A DNA stretch of 44,196 nt from Candidatus Kuenenia stuttgartensis (GTDB lineage Bacteria > Planctomycetota > Planctomycetia > Pirellulales > UBA1268). The DNA is taken from positions 1-44,196 of the forward strand of contig CAMBSN010000016.1 of assembly GCA_945870505.1 (NCBI GenBank). Direction: 5' to 3'. The notes under the pieces were generated by a model, which worked only from the letters and a program-made list of their open reading frames with translations, searched no databases and was not told the origin of the DNA. Shown here piece by piece: positions 1 through 7,767 of this stretch (positions are counted from its first letter, which is position 1; every line of letters begins with the position of its first letter). A program made the position numbers and the translations under genes.

Positions 1-180
1 GCATGGTTCCGGAGCAGCGGGTCCGCACCTACCAGGTGTGCCGCATGGTCCCCGAGCAGCGGGTTCGTACCTGCTCGTACCAGGTGTGCCGCATGGTTCC
101 GGAGCAGCGGGTCCGCACCTACCAGGTGTGCCGCATGGTCCCCGAGCAGCGGGTTCGTACCTGCTCGTACCAGGTGTGCC
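1..180 (+). repeat. Two perfect 90-bp tandem copies inside the Cys-rich gene
   Basis: Bases 1-90 and 91-180 are identical, including third codon positions. Each copy encodes two repeat units, one short (RTYQVC) and one long (RTCSYQVC). The array continues with more diverged units to about 480. Identity at silent sites indicates recent duplication by slippage or unequal recombination. Confidence 0.95.
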
Positions 181-629
181 GCATGGTTCCGGAGGAGCAG
201 GTTCGCACCTGCACCTACCAGGTGTGCAAGATGATTCCCGAGCAGCGGGTTCGCACCTACCAGGTGTGCAAGATGGTTCCTGAGCAGCGGGTGAAGACCT
301 GCTGCTACAAGGTCTGCAAGATGGTGCCCGAGGAGCAGGTTCGCACCTGCGAATACCGCGTGTGCCACATGGTGCCCGAGCAGCGGGTCAAGACCTGCAC
401 GTCGAAGGTCTGCCGGATGGTCCGCGAGGAGCGGAGCCGGGAGGAGTGCTACAAGGTTTGCACGATGGTGAAGGAGGCCCACACCAAGCAGGTGCCGGTC
501 TGCACCACGCGGCCGGTGCACTACACGAAGACGGTCGACGTCGTCCGGATGGTGCCGAAGCAGGTTGCCTACACGGTGACCCGCTGCGTGCCCAAGACGG
601 TGGTCCGTGAGGTCCCCTGCTGCGAGTGA
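3..629 (+). CDS. Cysteine-rich VPEQRVRTC/YTV repeat protein, 5'-truncated by window edge
   Basis: The visible 208 residues are almost entirely a degenerate repeat of about 14-17 residues with core MVPEQRVRTCxYQVCxM, so Cys pairs recur regularly along the chain. The last 50 residues diverge and end KQVAYTVTRCVPKTVVREVPCCE-stop. The first in-frame Met is simply inside the repeat array, so the gene almost certainly begins before the window. Proteins with such repeats and a YTV motif are known from planctomycetes, where they have been associated with the proteinaceous cell wall; that role is inferred here from resemblance only. Regular Cys spacing suggests disulfide cross-linking. A strong hairpin terminator follows at 696-734. 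Confidence 0.75.
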   Translation: MVPEQRVRTYQVCRMVPEQRVRTCSYQVCRMVPEQRVRTYQVCRMVPEQRVRTCSYQVCRMVPEEQVRTCTYQVCKMIPEQRVRTYQVCKMVPEQRVKTCCYKVCKMVPEEQVRTCEYRVCHMVPEQRVKTCTSKVCRMVREERSREECYKVCTMVKEAHTKQVPVCTTRPVHYTKTVDVVRMVPKQVAYTVTRCVPKTVVREVPCCE

Positions 630-695
630 TCGCGGCTCGGTGACCGACCTGCACGGCCCGCAGCCGCGGGCGTGATGGAAACGACTGGGAAACGG

Positions 696-734
696 GGCGG
701 CCCGGGCCGAAAGGTCCGGGCCGCCTGCTTTTCC
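696..734 (+). terminator. Intrinsic terminator of the Cys-rich gene
   Basis: A 13-bp GC-rich stem (left arm 696-708, right arm 713-725, one G-T wobble) closes a GAAA tetraloop and is followed by TGCTTTT. It starts 67 bases after the stop codon at 627-629, which fits rho-independent termination. Confidence 0.85.
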
Positions 735-748
735 GATCCCTCCGCCAC

Positions 749-1012
749 GTAGCACAGGTTGTCAACCTGTGGCAAATCCCACCTCGTAGCACAGGTTGTC
801 AACCTGTGCAAACCCCGCCGCTCGGGGCTGCCCATGCCCCATCGCCGGACGTTCGCATCGGGCATCCTGCCCGACACTCACTGCATGTCCGCTGCGCTTC
901 GCCATCCTGGCTGCGCTTGCTTCCATAGCCCGGCTCCGGGGCACGGGCAGCCCCTCGCTCGTCGTTCTTGCTCCGATCCCCCCCGCCACGTAGCACAGGT
1001 TGGCAACCTGTG
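749..1012 (+). repeat. Repeat cluster 1: A, A, B, A
   Basis: This fills the 415-bp convergent gap between the Cys-rich gene and clpS. A hairpins lie at 749-771, 786-808 and 990-1012, each GTAG followed by CACAGGTT, three bases, AACCTGTG. The B element spans 824-954. Its terminal inverted arms are 824-840 and 938-954 (one A-C mismatch). Internal hairpins are at 858-874 (TCGGGCA-TCC-TGCCCGA, perfect) and 901-911 (GCCA-TCC-TGGC). Short frames read through the cluster have no credible gene; I see nothing else here. Confidence 0.9.
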
Positions 1013-1044
1013 CCGAACTCCGGCGAGGTCCGCCCGTTGCTCGG

Positions 1045-1407
1045 CTAGCCCGTGCTGGCTTCGGGCTCAATCGACGCCGACATCGAGCCCTTGGAGCGGG
1101 CGAGCAGCCGGTCGGCGCCGAAGGCGTGGATCTGTTCACGCTTGAGCTCCGCGTGCTCCTTGGTGGTCGTGAGCACGATCACGCGGCCGTCCTTGTCGAC
1201 CTGCTTCGCCAGCGTGAAACCCTTCTCGGGCGGATGGCCGAAGAGCTGGCGAAGCATGGCGACCACGTACTGGTAAGTGTGATCATCGTCGTTCCAGAGG
1301 ATGACGTGGTAACGCGGCTGCCGCTTTGGCCGGTCCTTGGGCCGAGGCGCGTCGGCCTCGGGCAGTGACACTGGCGGCTCGGTGATGGCACTGGCGGAGG
1401 CGGGCAT
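1045..1407 (-). CDS. clpS: ATP-dependent Clp protease adaptor ClpS
   Basis: A 120-residue adaptor that delivers N-degron substrates to the ClpAP-type protease. The ClpS core begins about residue 31 (RYHVILWNDDDHTYQYV) and carries the NDD-H binding motif and the later KEHAELKREQIHAFGAD segment with the second His expected in the N-degron pocket. The frame is open further upstream, but ATG at 1407 is chosen because GGAG lies about 12 bases before it and the extra N-terminus is unlike the family. The 30-residue Pro/Ala-rich leader is longer than in E. coli. No clpA is in the window. It is divergent from serS. Confidence 0.93.
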   Translation of the reverse strand: MPASASAITEPPVSLPEADAPRPKDRPKRQPRYHVILWNDDDHTYQYVVAMLRQLFGHPPEKGFTLAKQVDKDGRVIVLTTTKEHAELKREQIHAFGADRLLARSKGSMSASIEPEASTG

Positions 1408-1522
1408 GTGTCTGGCAAACTCCGGGCCCGGGCGATTCCCGGACGGTCCCACCCCCACAGTATAAACGTCGTCGCCGGGCCGCTCACGGCCCCCGCGCCG
1501 TCTCTTTTCGCCGGAGTTTGCC
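1408..1522. promoter_or_regulatory. Shared divergent promoter region of clpS and serS with inverted repeat
   Basis: The 115-bp gap is bounded by a perfect 12-bp inverted repeat: GGCAAACTCCGG at 1414-1425 and CCGGAGTTTGCC at 1511-1522. Each arm carries the GGAG used as Shine-Dalgarno for its own gene, so both mRNAs share the same ribosome-binding sequence. The only AT-rich patch, AGTATAAA at 1459-1466, reads TATACT on the minus strand (possible -10 for clpS) and TATAAA on the plus strand (possible -10 for serS). I see no good -35 for either. Confidence 0.5.
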
Positions 1523-2800
1523 GTGCTCGACCGCCGCTTTGTCGCCGACAACATCGATCTCGTCGCCGCTAACTGCCGGGCCCGCGGATCGTCGGCCGAC
1601 ATCGCGAAGTTTGCCACCCTCGACAAACTGCGGCGGCAGTTTCAGGCCGACATCGACCGTCTCAACGCCGCTGCCACCCAGGTGAGCAAGTCGATCGGCA
1701 AAGCGGCCGACGCGGCCGAGCGAGAGGCCAAGAAGACCGAGGGTCGCCGGCTCCGCGAGGAGATCTCCGCGCTCGAATCGAAGTCGGCGGAGATCGTGGC
1801 CGAGGCCGATGCCATCCTCCGCGCCGTGCCCAACCTCACGCATCCGGCCGCCCCCGTGGGTGGCGAAGACGCTGCCGTGGAGGTCCGCCGCGGACAGCAT
1901 CCGCCGCGGGCGTTCGACTTCCAGCCGCTCGACCACGTCGAGATCGGCGGCCGCCTGAAGCTCTTCGACTTCGAGGCAGGCGCCCGCGTGGCCGGGCACG
2001 GCTTCTACTTCCTCACCGGCGACGGGGTGCTGCTCGAACTCGCCCTGCAGCGATATGCCGTCGAGATCCTCATGCGCGAGGGCTTCACGGTGATGACCAC
2101 GCCCGACCTCGCCCGCGACTCGATCCTCGAGGGCACGGGCTTCATGCCCCGCGGCCCAGAGACCCAGATCTACTCGATCAACGACTCCGACCTCTCGCTG
2201 ATCGCCACTGCGGAGATCACGCTCGGCGGCGCCTACCACGAGCGAATCTTCGAGGCGGCCGAACTGCCGCTCAAACTCTGCGGCATCAGCCACTGCTTCC
2301 GCACCGAGGCCGGCGCCCATGGCCGTGCCACCCGAGGGCTCTACCGCGTGCACCAGTTCACGAAGGTGGAGATGTTTGCCTTTACTCTTCCCGAGCAGAG
2401 CGCGGCGATGCACGATCAACTCCTCGACCTCGAGTGCCAGATCTTCGACGGGCTGGGCATTCCCTATCGGGTGATCGATACCGCGTCGGGAGACCTCGGT
2501 GGCCCCGCTTACAGGAAGTTCGACCTCGAGGCCTGGATGCCCGGCCGCGGTGAGGCGGGGGAGTGGGGCGAGGTGACGAGCACCTCCAACTGCACCGACT
2601 ACCAGTCGCGGCGGCTCGCGCTCCGCTACCGGACACCGGGCGAAAAGGGGACGCAGTTCGTCCACACGCTCAACGGCACCGCCGTGGCGATCAGCCGGGC
2701 GATCATCGCGATCCTGGAGAACCACCAGAACGCCGACGGCACGATCACGGTGCCGGAGCCACTCGTGGCGTGGATGGGCAAGCGAACGATCGGCGGCTGA
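1523..2800 (+). CDS. serS: Seryl-tRNA synthetase
   Basis: A 425-residue class II synthetase that charges tRNA-Ser with serine in the cytoplasm, close to the usual family length. Residues 1-110 form the coiled-coil arm that contacts the tRNA long variable arm (QFQADIDRLNAAATQVSK, then charged heptads). The catalytic domain shows motif 2 (FRTEAGAHGRATRGLYRVHQFTKVE) and motif 3 (NGTAVAISRAIIAILENHQ), where the class-II arginines sit. The start is GTG (1523-1525), 8 bases after GGAG; no nearer ATG gives a complete N-terminus. Followed by a convergent hairpin region and the S1-domain gene. Confidence 0.97.
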   Translation: MLDRRFVADNIDLVAANCRARGSSADIAKFATLDKLRRQFQADIDRLNAAATQVSKSIGKAADAAEREAKKTEGRRLREEISALESKSAEIVAEADAILRAVPNLTHPAAPVGGEDAAVEVRRGQHPPRAFDFQPLDHVEIGGRLKLFDFEAGARVAGHGFYFLTGDGVLLELALQRYAVEILMREGFTVMTTPDLARDSILEGTGFMPRGPETQIYSINDSDLSLIATAEITLGGAYHERIFEAAELPLKLCGISHCFRTEAGAHGRATRGLYRVHQFTKVEMFAFTLPEQSAAMHDQLLDLECQIFDGLGIPYRVIDTASGDLGGPAYRKFDLEAWMPGRGEAGEWGEVTSTSNCTDYQSRRLALRYRTPGEKGTQFVHTLNGTAVAISRAIIAILENHQNADGTITVPEPLVAWMGKRTIGG

Positions 2801-2810
2801 CCGGTTTGGG

Positions 2811-2901
2811 AAAGCCGAAGGCCGTAAGGCCTCGGGCGCGGTCACGCGTGACGCAGCGTTTGTTTTGGCCGCGTCCCACGCCTTACGGCGTTGGGCTTGG
2901 A
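2811..2901. repeat. C-type nested hairpin between convergent serS and S1 gene
   Basis: An AAAGCCGAAGGCCGTAAGGC arm at about 2811-2830 faces a partly complementary CGCCTTACGGCG-TTGGGCTT arm at about 2879-2899. Each arm contains its own small hairpin (GGCC-GTAA-GGCC and CGCC-TTAC-GGCG). A related copy of the left half occurs at 12547-12598. Its position between two convergent 3' ends suggests bidirectional termination or mRNA 3'-end protection (inference). Confidence 0.6.
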
Positions 2902-2921
2902 CGCAGTCCGGATGCCGCTGC

Positions 2922-4580
2922 TCACCACCGCAGGCCGAACTTCTCGCCCTGCGACTGGTTCCCGCCGGTGCCGCCCTTGAGGGGCGTGTTCCGCTTCTTG
3001 GCCACCGGCGGCTGTGCCTCAGGCTCTTCGGCCTCCGGCTCCTCGGACCCAGGCTGCTCCTTCGCCGTGGGCGCCGGTGCGAGCGCCTTGATCGAGAGCG
3101 ACATCCGTTGTTCGTCGGGGTCGACCGCGATCACGCGGCACTCGACCTGCTGACCCTCGCGGGCCACGTCGCTGACGCTGCGGATCCGCCGCGTGGCGAG
3201 TTCCGAGATGTGCACGAGCCCCTCGACACCGGGCTCCAGCTTCACGAATGCACCGAACTGGGCGATCCGGCTGACGACGCCCCTCACCGTGGCGCCCACG
3301 TGATACTTCTCGTCCGCCCGCTTCCACGGGCTCTCGATCAGATCGCGGGCCGAGAGGCCGATCTTGCCGGTCTCGTGGTCCACCTTCTTGACGACCACGC
3401 GGACCTTCTCGCCGGCCTTGAGCACGTCGGCCGCGCTCGCCACGCGATCCCACGAGAGTTCGCTGACGTGGATCAGGCCCTCGACGCCATTGCCGATGTC
3501 GACGAACGCACCGAAATCGCGGACCGAACGGACGATGCCGTCGAACTCCACTCCGGGCTCGAGTGTTTCGAGCAGCTTGGTCTTGGCATCCGCCGCCTGC
3601 TTCTCGATGACCGCCCGCCGCGAGAGCACGAGCCGCCGGGCCTCAGGGACGATCTCGGTAACCAGGCTGTCGAGCGTCTGGCCCACCATTTCCTCGAGGT
3701 TCTCGATTCGCCAGGTGCTCACGAGGCTCGCCGGCATGAAGCCGCGGAGGCCGGCGACCTCGCACTCGAGGCCTCCCTTGTTGGCGGCCGTGACGCGGGC
3801 TTCCACGATCATCCCCGCCTGGATCTGCGTCCAGTCTTCAACGGAGACGGCGCGGTTGGCGAGGGCCACGTCGTAGAGGCTGTCGTCGTCATTGCGGGAG
3901 CCGACCGACACCTCGATCGAGTCGCCGACCGCCGGGAGATCGAGGCCAGCATCGAGGAGCCCAGCGAGTTTCATGGCACCCTGGCGGCGACCGCCGAGAT
4001 CCACGAACGCCGTGTCGGGTCCGATCGAGAGTACCGTCGCCATCAGCCGCGAGCCCGGGTCGATCGGCGCTTCGGCTTTTGCAGAGGCGCCGGCGTCGAG
4101 CAGGTCATCGATCGCCACGCCCTCGAGCGCCGCCTCGAAGTCGGCTTCGAGATCCTCGTCGAGGCCGCCGCGGATGCTGGGCACGGCGACACGGCGGGCC
4201 GGCGGCAGCACGTCGGTGAACGACCTCGGCTTGTCGTCACGGCGGCGGTCGCGGCGGCCACGGCCACCATCCCGCGGGCCGCGGCCTTCCGATTTCAGTT
4301 CGCCGCCACCCTGGGCTGGAGCACCGCCTTGCGGTGGAGCCGCGTCTGACGTCGGTGCGGCGGCATCAGCAGGTCCAGCGTCATCCGTCCGTGGTGCGGG
4401 CGGAGCAACGTACTGGTACTTCGGCGCGAGCGACGGCGGCGTCACCCCGGCGCGCTGCGTGCCGATCTGGATCCGACGCGGCGAGGCCGCAGCCTCTGAC
4501 TGGGACGCGGACTCGGACTGGGCCGTGGCGTCCACGGGCTCCGACGGGTCCGTGGGCGAGGGGTCTGGGTTCGTGGTCAT
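2922..4580 (-). CDS. Four-S1-domain RNA-binding protein, ribosomal protein S1-like
   Basis: A 552-residue protein. Residues 1-170 are low-complexity (acidic/Ser/Pro, then a Gly-Arg-Asp-rich stretch near 98-120). Four S1 OB-fold domains follow at about 176-242, 256-324, 343-413 and 428-499, the last two most canonical (GAFVDIGNGVEGLIHVSELS; GAFVKLEPGVEGLVHISEL). A short Glu/Pro tail ends the chain. S1 proteins bind mRNA at the ribosome. Four domains and a long N-terminal tail differ from the six-domain proteobacterial S1, so this could be the main S1 or a paralogue. ATG at 4580 is chosen because upstream codons run towards tRNA-Leu. It lies 51 bp after the tRNA on the same strand with no terminator between. 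Confidence 0.85.
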   Translation of the reverse strand: MTTNPDPSPTDPSEPVDATAQSESASQSEAAASPRRIQIGTQRAGVTPPSLAPKYQYVAPPAPRTDDAGPADAAAPTSDAAPPQGGAPAQGGGELKSEGRGPRDGGRGRRDRRRDDKPRSFTDVLPPARRVAVPSIRGGLDEDLEADFEAALEGVAIDDLLDAGASAKAEAPIDPGSRLMATVLSIGPDTAFVDLGGRRQGAMKLAGLLDAGLDLPAVGDSIEVSVGSRNDDDSLYDVALANRAVSVEDWTQIQAGMIVEARVTAANKGGLECEVAGLRGFMPASLVSTWRIENLEEMVGQTLDSLVTEIVPEARRLVLSRRAVIEKQAADAKTKLLETLEPGVEFDGIVRSVRDFGAFVDIGNGVEGLIHVSELSWDRVASAADVLKAGEKVRVVVKKVDHETGKIGLSARDLIESPWKRADEKYHVGATVRGVVSRIAQFGAFVKLEPGVEGLVHISELATRRIRSVSDVAREGQQVECRVIAVDPDEQRMSLSIKALAPAPTAKEQPGSEEPEAEEPEAQPPVAKKRNTPLKGGTGGNQSQGEKFGLRW

Positions 4581-4631
4581 GGGAACCGGGAGCGAGGCGG
4601 CCGGAGTTCGCGGAAGAAACAGAGAAGAAAC

Positions 4632-4715
4632 TGCGGGAAACAGGACTTGAACCTGCACGGTATTACTACCACCAGGCCCTCAACCTGGCGCGTCTGCCAA
4701 TTCCGCCATTCCCGC
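4632..4715 (-). tRNA. tRNA-Leu (anticodon GAG)
   Basis: Reading the minus strand, an 84-nt cloverleaf has a 7-bp acceptor stem (GCGGGAA with TTCCCGC), a D-arm, an anticodon stem CCAGG/CCTGG around loop TTGAGGG (anticodon GAG, reads CUC/CUU), a long variable arm typical of class II tRNAs, and a T-arm with TTCAAGT. The discriminator base is A. The 3' CCA is not encoded and must be added post-transcriptionally. It lies upstream of, and on the same strand as, the S1-domain gene. Confidence 0.96.
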
Positions 4716-4790
4716 GGCGAGATCAGGTCGTTGGAGCCCGAGAGGGCCACCACCAACCGAGGATCGCGTCATTCTCGACCGGTTTTCCGG

Positions 4791-5369
4791 TCAGTCAAGC
4801 GGCCGGGGTGAAACCGCCTGCGGACGGAGCCGGCGCGTGGCCGCAGCCTCCGCAGCCATCCTTGCGGCCACGATCAGCCCGAAGGTGGCGACCGTCCAGG
4901 CGGCGTCGCCCACGGGCATCCAGCGGTAGAAGGGCAGTGCCGCCACGAAGCACTCGCCGAGGCCAGCCATCGTGTGAGAGTAGTCGGCCGTGAAGGCCCA
5001 GTGGGCGAGATTGGTGCTCACAAAGAAGACGAGCGAGGTGGCGAGGCTGCCACCCACCACGGCCAGCCAGCGGGGCCGATGCCGGCCGAGGATTCCACAC
5101 GTGCCGAGCAGCACTGGCCAGGCCGTCGCGGCATAGACCACGGCGGCAACACCCAGGTTGCCGTAACCAGGCAGCAGCATATTGCTCAGCGCGAGGGCCG
5201 CCAGCGGCACGCTCGCGGCAACGAGTGGGTTGGCAAACAGAAAACCCGCGGCGAGGGCCACGGCAGCGAGCGGCGTGGCGTGCCAGAGCGGCTCACCGTT
5301 CCAGGTCGGCTGCCAGAGCCTGCCAGCAGCAGCGAGGGCGACGAGCGCAAGCCAGACAGCCGCCTGCAT
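4791..5369 (-). CDS. DUF6580-like integral membrane protein
   Basis: A 192-residue, strongly hydrophobic protein with about five to six predicted membrane helices. The segments FFVSTNLAHWAFTADYSHTMAGLGECFVAALPFYRW and PLAALALSNMLLPGYGNLG match what I know of the DUF6580 family, whose function is unknown. ATG at 5369 starts just before the first helix, with GAGG about 10 bases upstream. An in-frame ATG at 5447 with GGAGG nearby would add 26 polar residues and remains possible. A 6-bp hairpin GACCGG-TTTT-CCGGTC (4777-4792) overlaps the stop codon but has no U-run. Divergent from fadB. Confidence 0.72.
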   Translation of the reverse strand: MQAAVWLALVALAAAGRLWQPTWNGEPLWHATPLAAVALAAGFLFANPLVAASVPLAALALSNMLLPGYGNLGVAAVVYAATAWPVLLGTCGILGRHRPRWLAVVGGSLATSLVFFVSTNLAHWAFTADYSHTMAGLGECFVAALPFYRWMPVGDAAWTVATFGLIVAARMAAEAAATRRLRPQAVSPRPLD

Positions 5370-5538
5370 CGACACCGAACCTCGGGCCGATGTGGAGTCT
5401 CCGGTTAGTGGCCTCGTTCCGGCCGATTTGTGGGCGTGGTTCACCATGAACGCTGCATCCTCCGTGCCTCGAGGTCCGAGCCCATGTCATGCACCCGCAG
5501 CGGCAACCGCTGAGGCCGCTGTGGCCCGGGAAATCTGC

Positions 5539-5550
5539 CGATACACTACC
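5539..5550 (+). promoter_or_regulatory. Possible -10 region upstream of fadB
   Basis: CGATACACTACC contains a TACACT -10-like hexamer 49 bases before the fadB start. The identical 12-mer occurs on the minus strand at 33124-33135, upstream of the secreted Ntn-hydrolase. No -35 at 17 bp is recognisable in either place, so this is only a candidate. Confidence 0.25.
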
Positions 5551-5595
5551 GGTTTTGGTCCTGCAGGCAAGCGAAACGGACGAAAGCACCCCGAA

Positions 5596-7767
5596 ATGCC
5601 CGCGATCGACCGTGATCTGGAGACGCTGGCCCTCGAGCGAGACGCCGACGGGTTCGTGCGGCTCACCGTCACCGTGCCGGGCCATCGGCAGAACGTGCTC
5701 ACGCAGCGGGTGATCGAGGAACTCTCCCGCGTTCTCGACCAGCTTCATGCCGAACGGCCGCGAGGCGTGATCCTGCTGTCTGGTCGGCCTGGCAGCTTCT
5801 TCGCCGGGGCTGACCTCTCGCGGTTGGAAGAACTTGGCACGCTCCCGACCGCCGAGATCGCCGACCTGTGCGACCGCGGGAAGGCCGTGTTCGCCAAGCT
5901 ATCGGCGTCGTTTCCCACGGCGGCGGTCATCGACGGCACCTGCCTTGGTGGCGGTCTGGAACTGGCCCTCGCCTGCGATCTTCGGGTGGCGACGTCTGAA
6001 AAACACACCGTGCTTGGTCTGCCCGAAGTCAAGCTCGGCCTCTTGCCCGGCTGGGGTGGCACGGTCCGTCTTGCCCGGTTGATCGGGCCAGGCCCCGCCG
6101 TCGAACTGGCGGCATCGGGCGAGACTCTCGACGGTGCCGCCGCTGGGCGGCTCGGAGTCGTCGACGCCTGCGTGCCGGCCGCGGAGGCGGTTGAGTCGGC
6201 TCGCCGACTGCTCGTTCTTCGTGGCGACGACGGGTTTATCGCCGCCCGCCGTCGCCGGATGTCCGCGCCCGTCGATCTCGATTCGGTGGAGCGGGCGTTT
6301 CTCGAGGCCACGACCGCCGCGGTGATTCTCGGCCGTACCGGTGGCCACTATCCGGCGCCCCCCGCAATCCTCCGCACGATTCTCGCAGGCGCCTCGGTCG
6401 ATGCCGCGGCGGCGTCGCGGATCGAATCGGAGGCGTTCGCAAAACTCGCCGCAACACCAGTCGCCCGAAACCTGCTCCGGGTGTTCGCGATCGGCGAGCG
6501 GAATCGCCGCGACTCCGGGGTCGATACCACATCGTGCGGCGAGCCATCGCCGGCGGCCGCGCCGGCAGTCGTGGGTGCTGGGATCATGGGGGCCGGGATC
6601 GCCGCGAGCCACCTCCGGGCGGGCCAGCCCGTCACGGTTGTGGACATCAACCCCGAGGCCCTTGCCGCAAGCGTGCCGGGCATTCTCGCGGAAGCCGCGT
6701 GGGATCGCCTGGCAAAGCGGCCCGACGAGGCGCGTGCGCTCCAACTCACGGGCCACCTGCGGACCTCCACGAGCTTCGCCGCCCTCGCCGCCGCCGACAT
6801 CGTGATGGAGAGCGTGACGGAGCGGCCCGACATCAAGCAGCAGGTGCTCGCCGAAATCGAACGCATGGTGGGCCCCGGCACCGTGATCACCACCAACACC
6901 TCGACCAATCCGATCGGTCGCCTGGCCGCCGGCCTCACCGATCCCTCCAGGTTCTGCGGGTTGCACTTCTTCAACCCTGTGCGGCGCATGACGCTCGTCG
7001 AGATCGTGCGTGGGCCGGCGACGAGCGACGCCACGGTGGCGAGTGCCGTTGCCCACGCCAAGCGGCTCGGCAAGTGCCCGGTCGTGGTCAACGACAGCCC
7101 TGGCTTTCTCGTCAACCGGATCCTGATGCCCTACCTGCACGAGGCGGGCGAGTTGCTTCGCGAGGGCGTGTCTGCCGAGCGGCTCGACCGTGTCGCCCGC
7201 GGGTTCGGCATGCCGATGGGCCCGATCGAACTCTACGACATGATCGGGCTCGACACCGCCTTCTATGCGGGCCTCGTGCTCAGTGCCGCCTACGGAGACC
7301 GGATCGAGGCCTCGCCCGTGATCCCGGCCCTCGTGAAGGCGGGGAAGCTTGGCCGCAAAACGGCCGCAGGGTTCTATCGGTATGCGGAAGCCGGCCCGCA
7401 CGGTCGGATCGTGGGCCGCGACGACAAGGCGACCGAGGTGATCGCCCGCTATGCCTACCCGCCGCGCGAGTCGAGCGACCGCACGATCGTGGATCGTCTC
7501 TTCCTGCCGATGCTGCTCGAGGCCCTCCGCGGTCTGGATGAGAATCTCGTCCGCGACGGCCGCGACATCGACCTCGCCGTGATCCATGCCCTCGGTTTTC
7601 CGGCGTTTCGGGGAGGGCTGCTCGCCTGGGGTGACTCGCTGGGGGCTGCCGAGGTGGTCCGACGGCTCGAGCCGCTCGCCGAACTCGGCCTGCGGATGAA
7701 GCCCACCGAACGACTGCTCGCCCATGCCTCCAGCGGCCGACCGCTCACCGGGGAAGTCTTGCCATGA
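5596..7767 (+). CDS. fadB: Fatty-acid oxidation multifunctional protein (enoyl-CoA hydratase / 3-hydroxyacyl-CoA dehydrogenase)
   Basis: A 723-residue bifunctional alpha subunit catalysing hydration of 2-enoyl-CoA and NAD-dependent oxidation of 3-hydroxyacyl-CoA. Hydratase domain 1 to about 190: oxyanion segment FFAGADL (68-74) and both catalytic glutamates, E122 (GGGLE) and E144 (GLPE). Dehydrogenase domain: GAGIMGAG nucleotide fold at 327-334, catalytic dyad H457 (LHFFNPV) and E469 (VEIVRG), spaced 12 residues as in E. coli FadB. Two C-terminal 3HCDH domains follow. The long open frame upstream (from 5182) is antisense to the DUF6580 gene and not family-like; ATG 5596 gives the normal length. 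The stop overlaps the fadA start (ATGA). Confidence 0.95.
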   Translation: MPAIDRDLETLALERDADGFVRLTVTVPGHRQNVLTQRVIEELSRVLDQLHAERPRGVILLSGRPGSFFAGADLSRLEELGTLPTAEIADLCDRGKAVFAKLSASFPTAAVIDGTCLGGGLELALACDLRVATSEKHTVLGLPEVKLGLLPGWGGTVRLARLIGPGPAVELAASGETLDGAAAGRLGVVDACVPAAEAVESARRLLVLRGDDGFIAARRRRMSAPVDLDSVERAFLEATTAAVILGRTGGHYPAPPAILRTILAGASVDAAAASRIESEAFAKLAATPVARNLLRVFAIGERNRRDSGVDTTSCGEPSPAAAPAVVGAGIMGAGIAASHLRAGQPVTVVDINPEALAASVPGILAEAAWDRLAKRPDEARALQLTGHLRTSTSFAALAAADIVMESVTERPDIKQQVLAEIERMVGPGTVITTNTSTNPIGRLAAGLTDPSRFCGLHFFNPVRRMTLVEIVRGPATSDATVASAVAHAKRLGKCPVVVNDSPGFLVNRILMPYLHEAGELLREGVSAERLDRVARGFGMPMGPIELYDMIGLDTAFYAGLVLSAAYGDRIEASPVIPALVKAGKLGRKTAAGFYRYAEAGPHGRIVGRDDKATEVIARYAYPPRESSDRTIVDRLFLPMLLEALRGLDENLVRDGRDIDLAVIHALGFPAFRGGLLAWGDSLGAAEVVRRLEPLAELGLRMKPTERLLAHASSGRPLTGEVLP

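Noticed and set aside
749-1012. CRISPR-like array formed by repeated 23-bp units
   Set aside because: Units are palindromic, few per cluster and irregularly spaced, the gaps are repeats themselves, and there are no cas genes.
1484-2845. 453-residue minus-strand open frame antisense to serS
   Set aside because: serS is unambiguous on the plus strand; the antisense frame has no family features.
2865-4349. 494-residue plus-strand open frame antisense to the S1-domain gene
   Set aside because: The opposite strand encodes four clear S1 domains; this frame is Asp/His/Arg-rich shadow sequence.
4777-4792. GACCGG-TTTT-CCGGTC hairpin as a terminator of the DUF6580 gene
   Set aside because: It overlaps the stop codon, has only six base pairs and no U-run on the minus strand; noted in the gene entry only.
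5182-5595. 138-residue N-terminal extension of fadB
   Set aside because: It overlaps the DUF6580 gene on the other strand, and the ATG at 5596 yields the usual FadB length and N-terminus.
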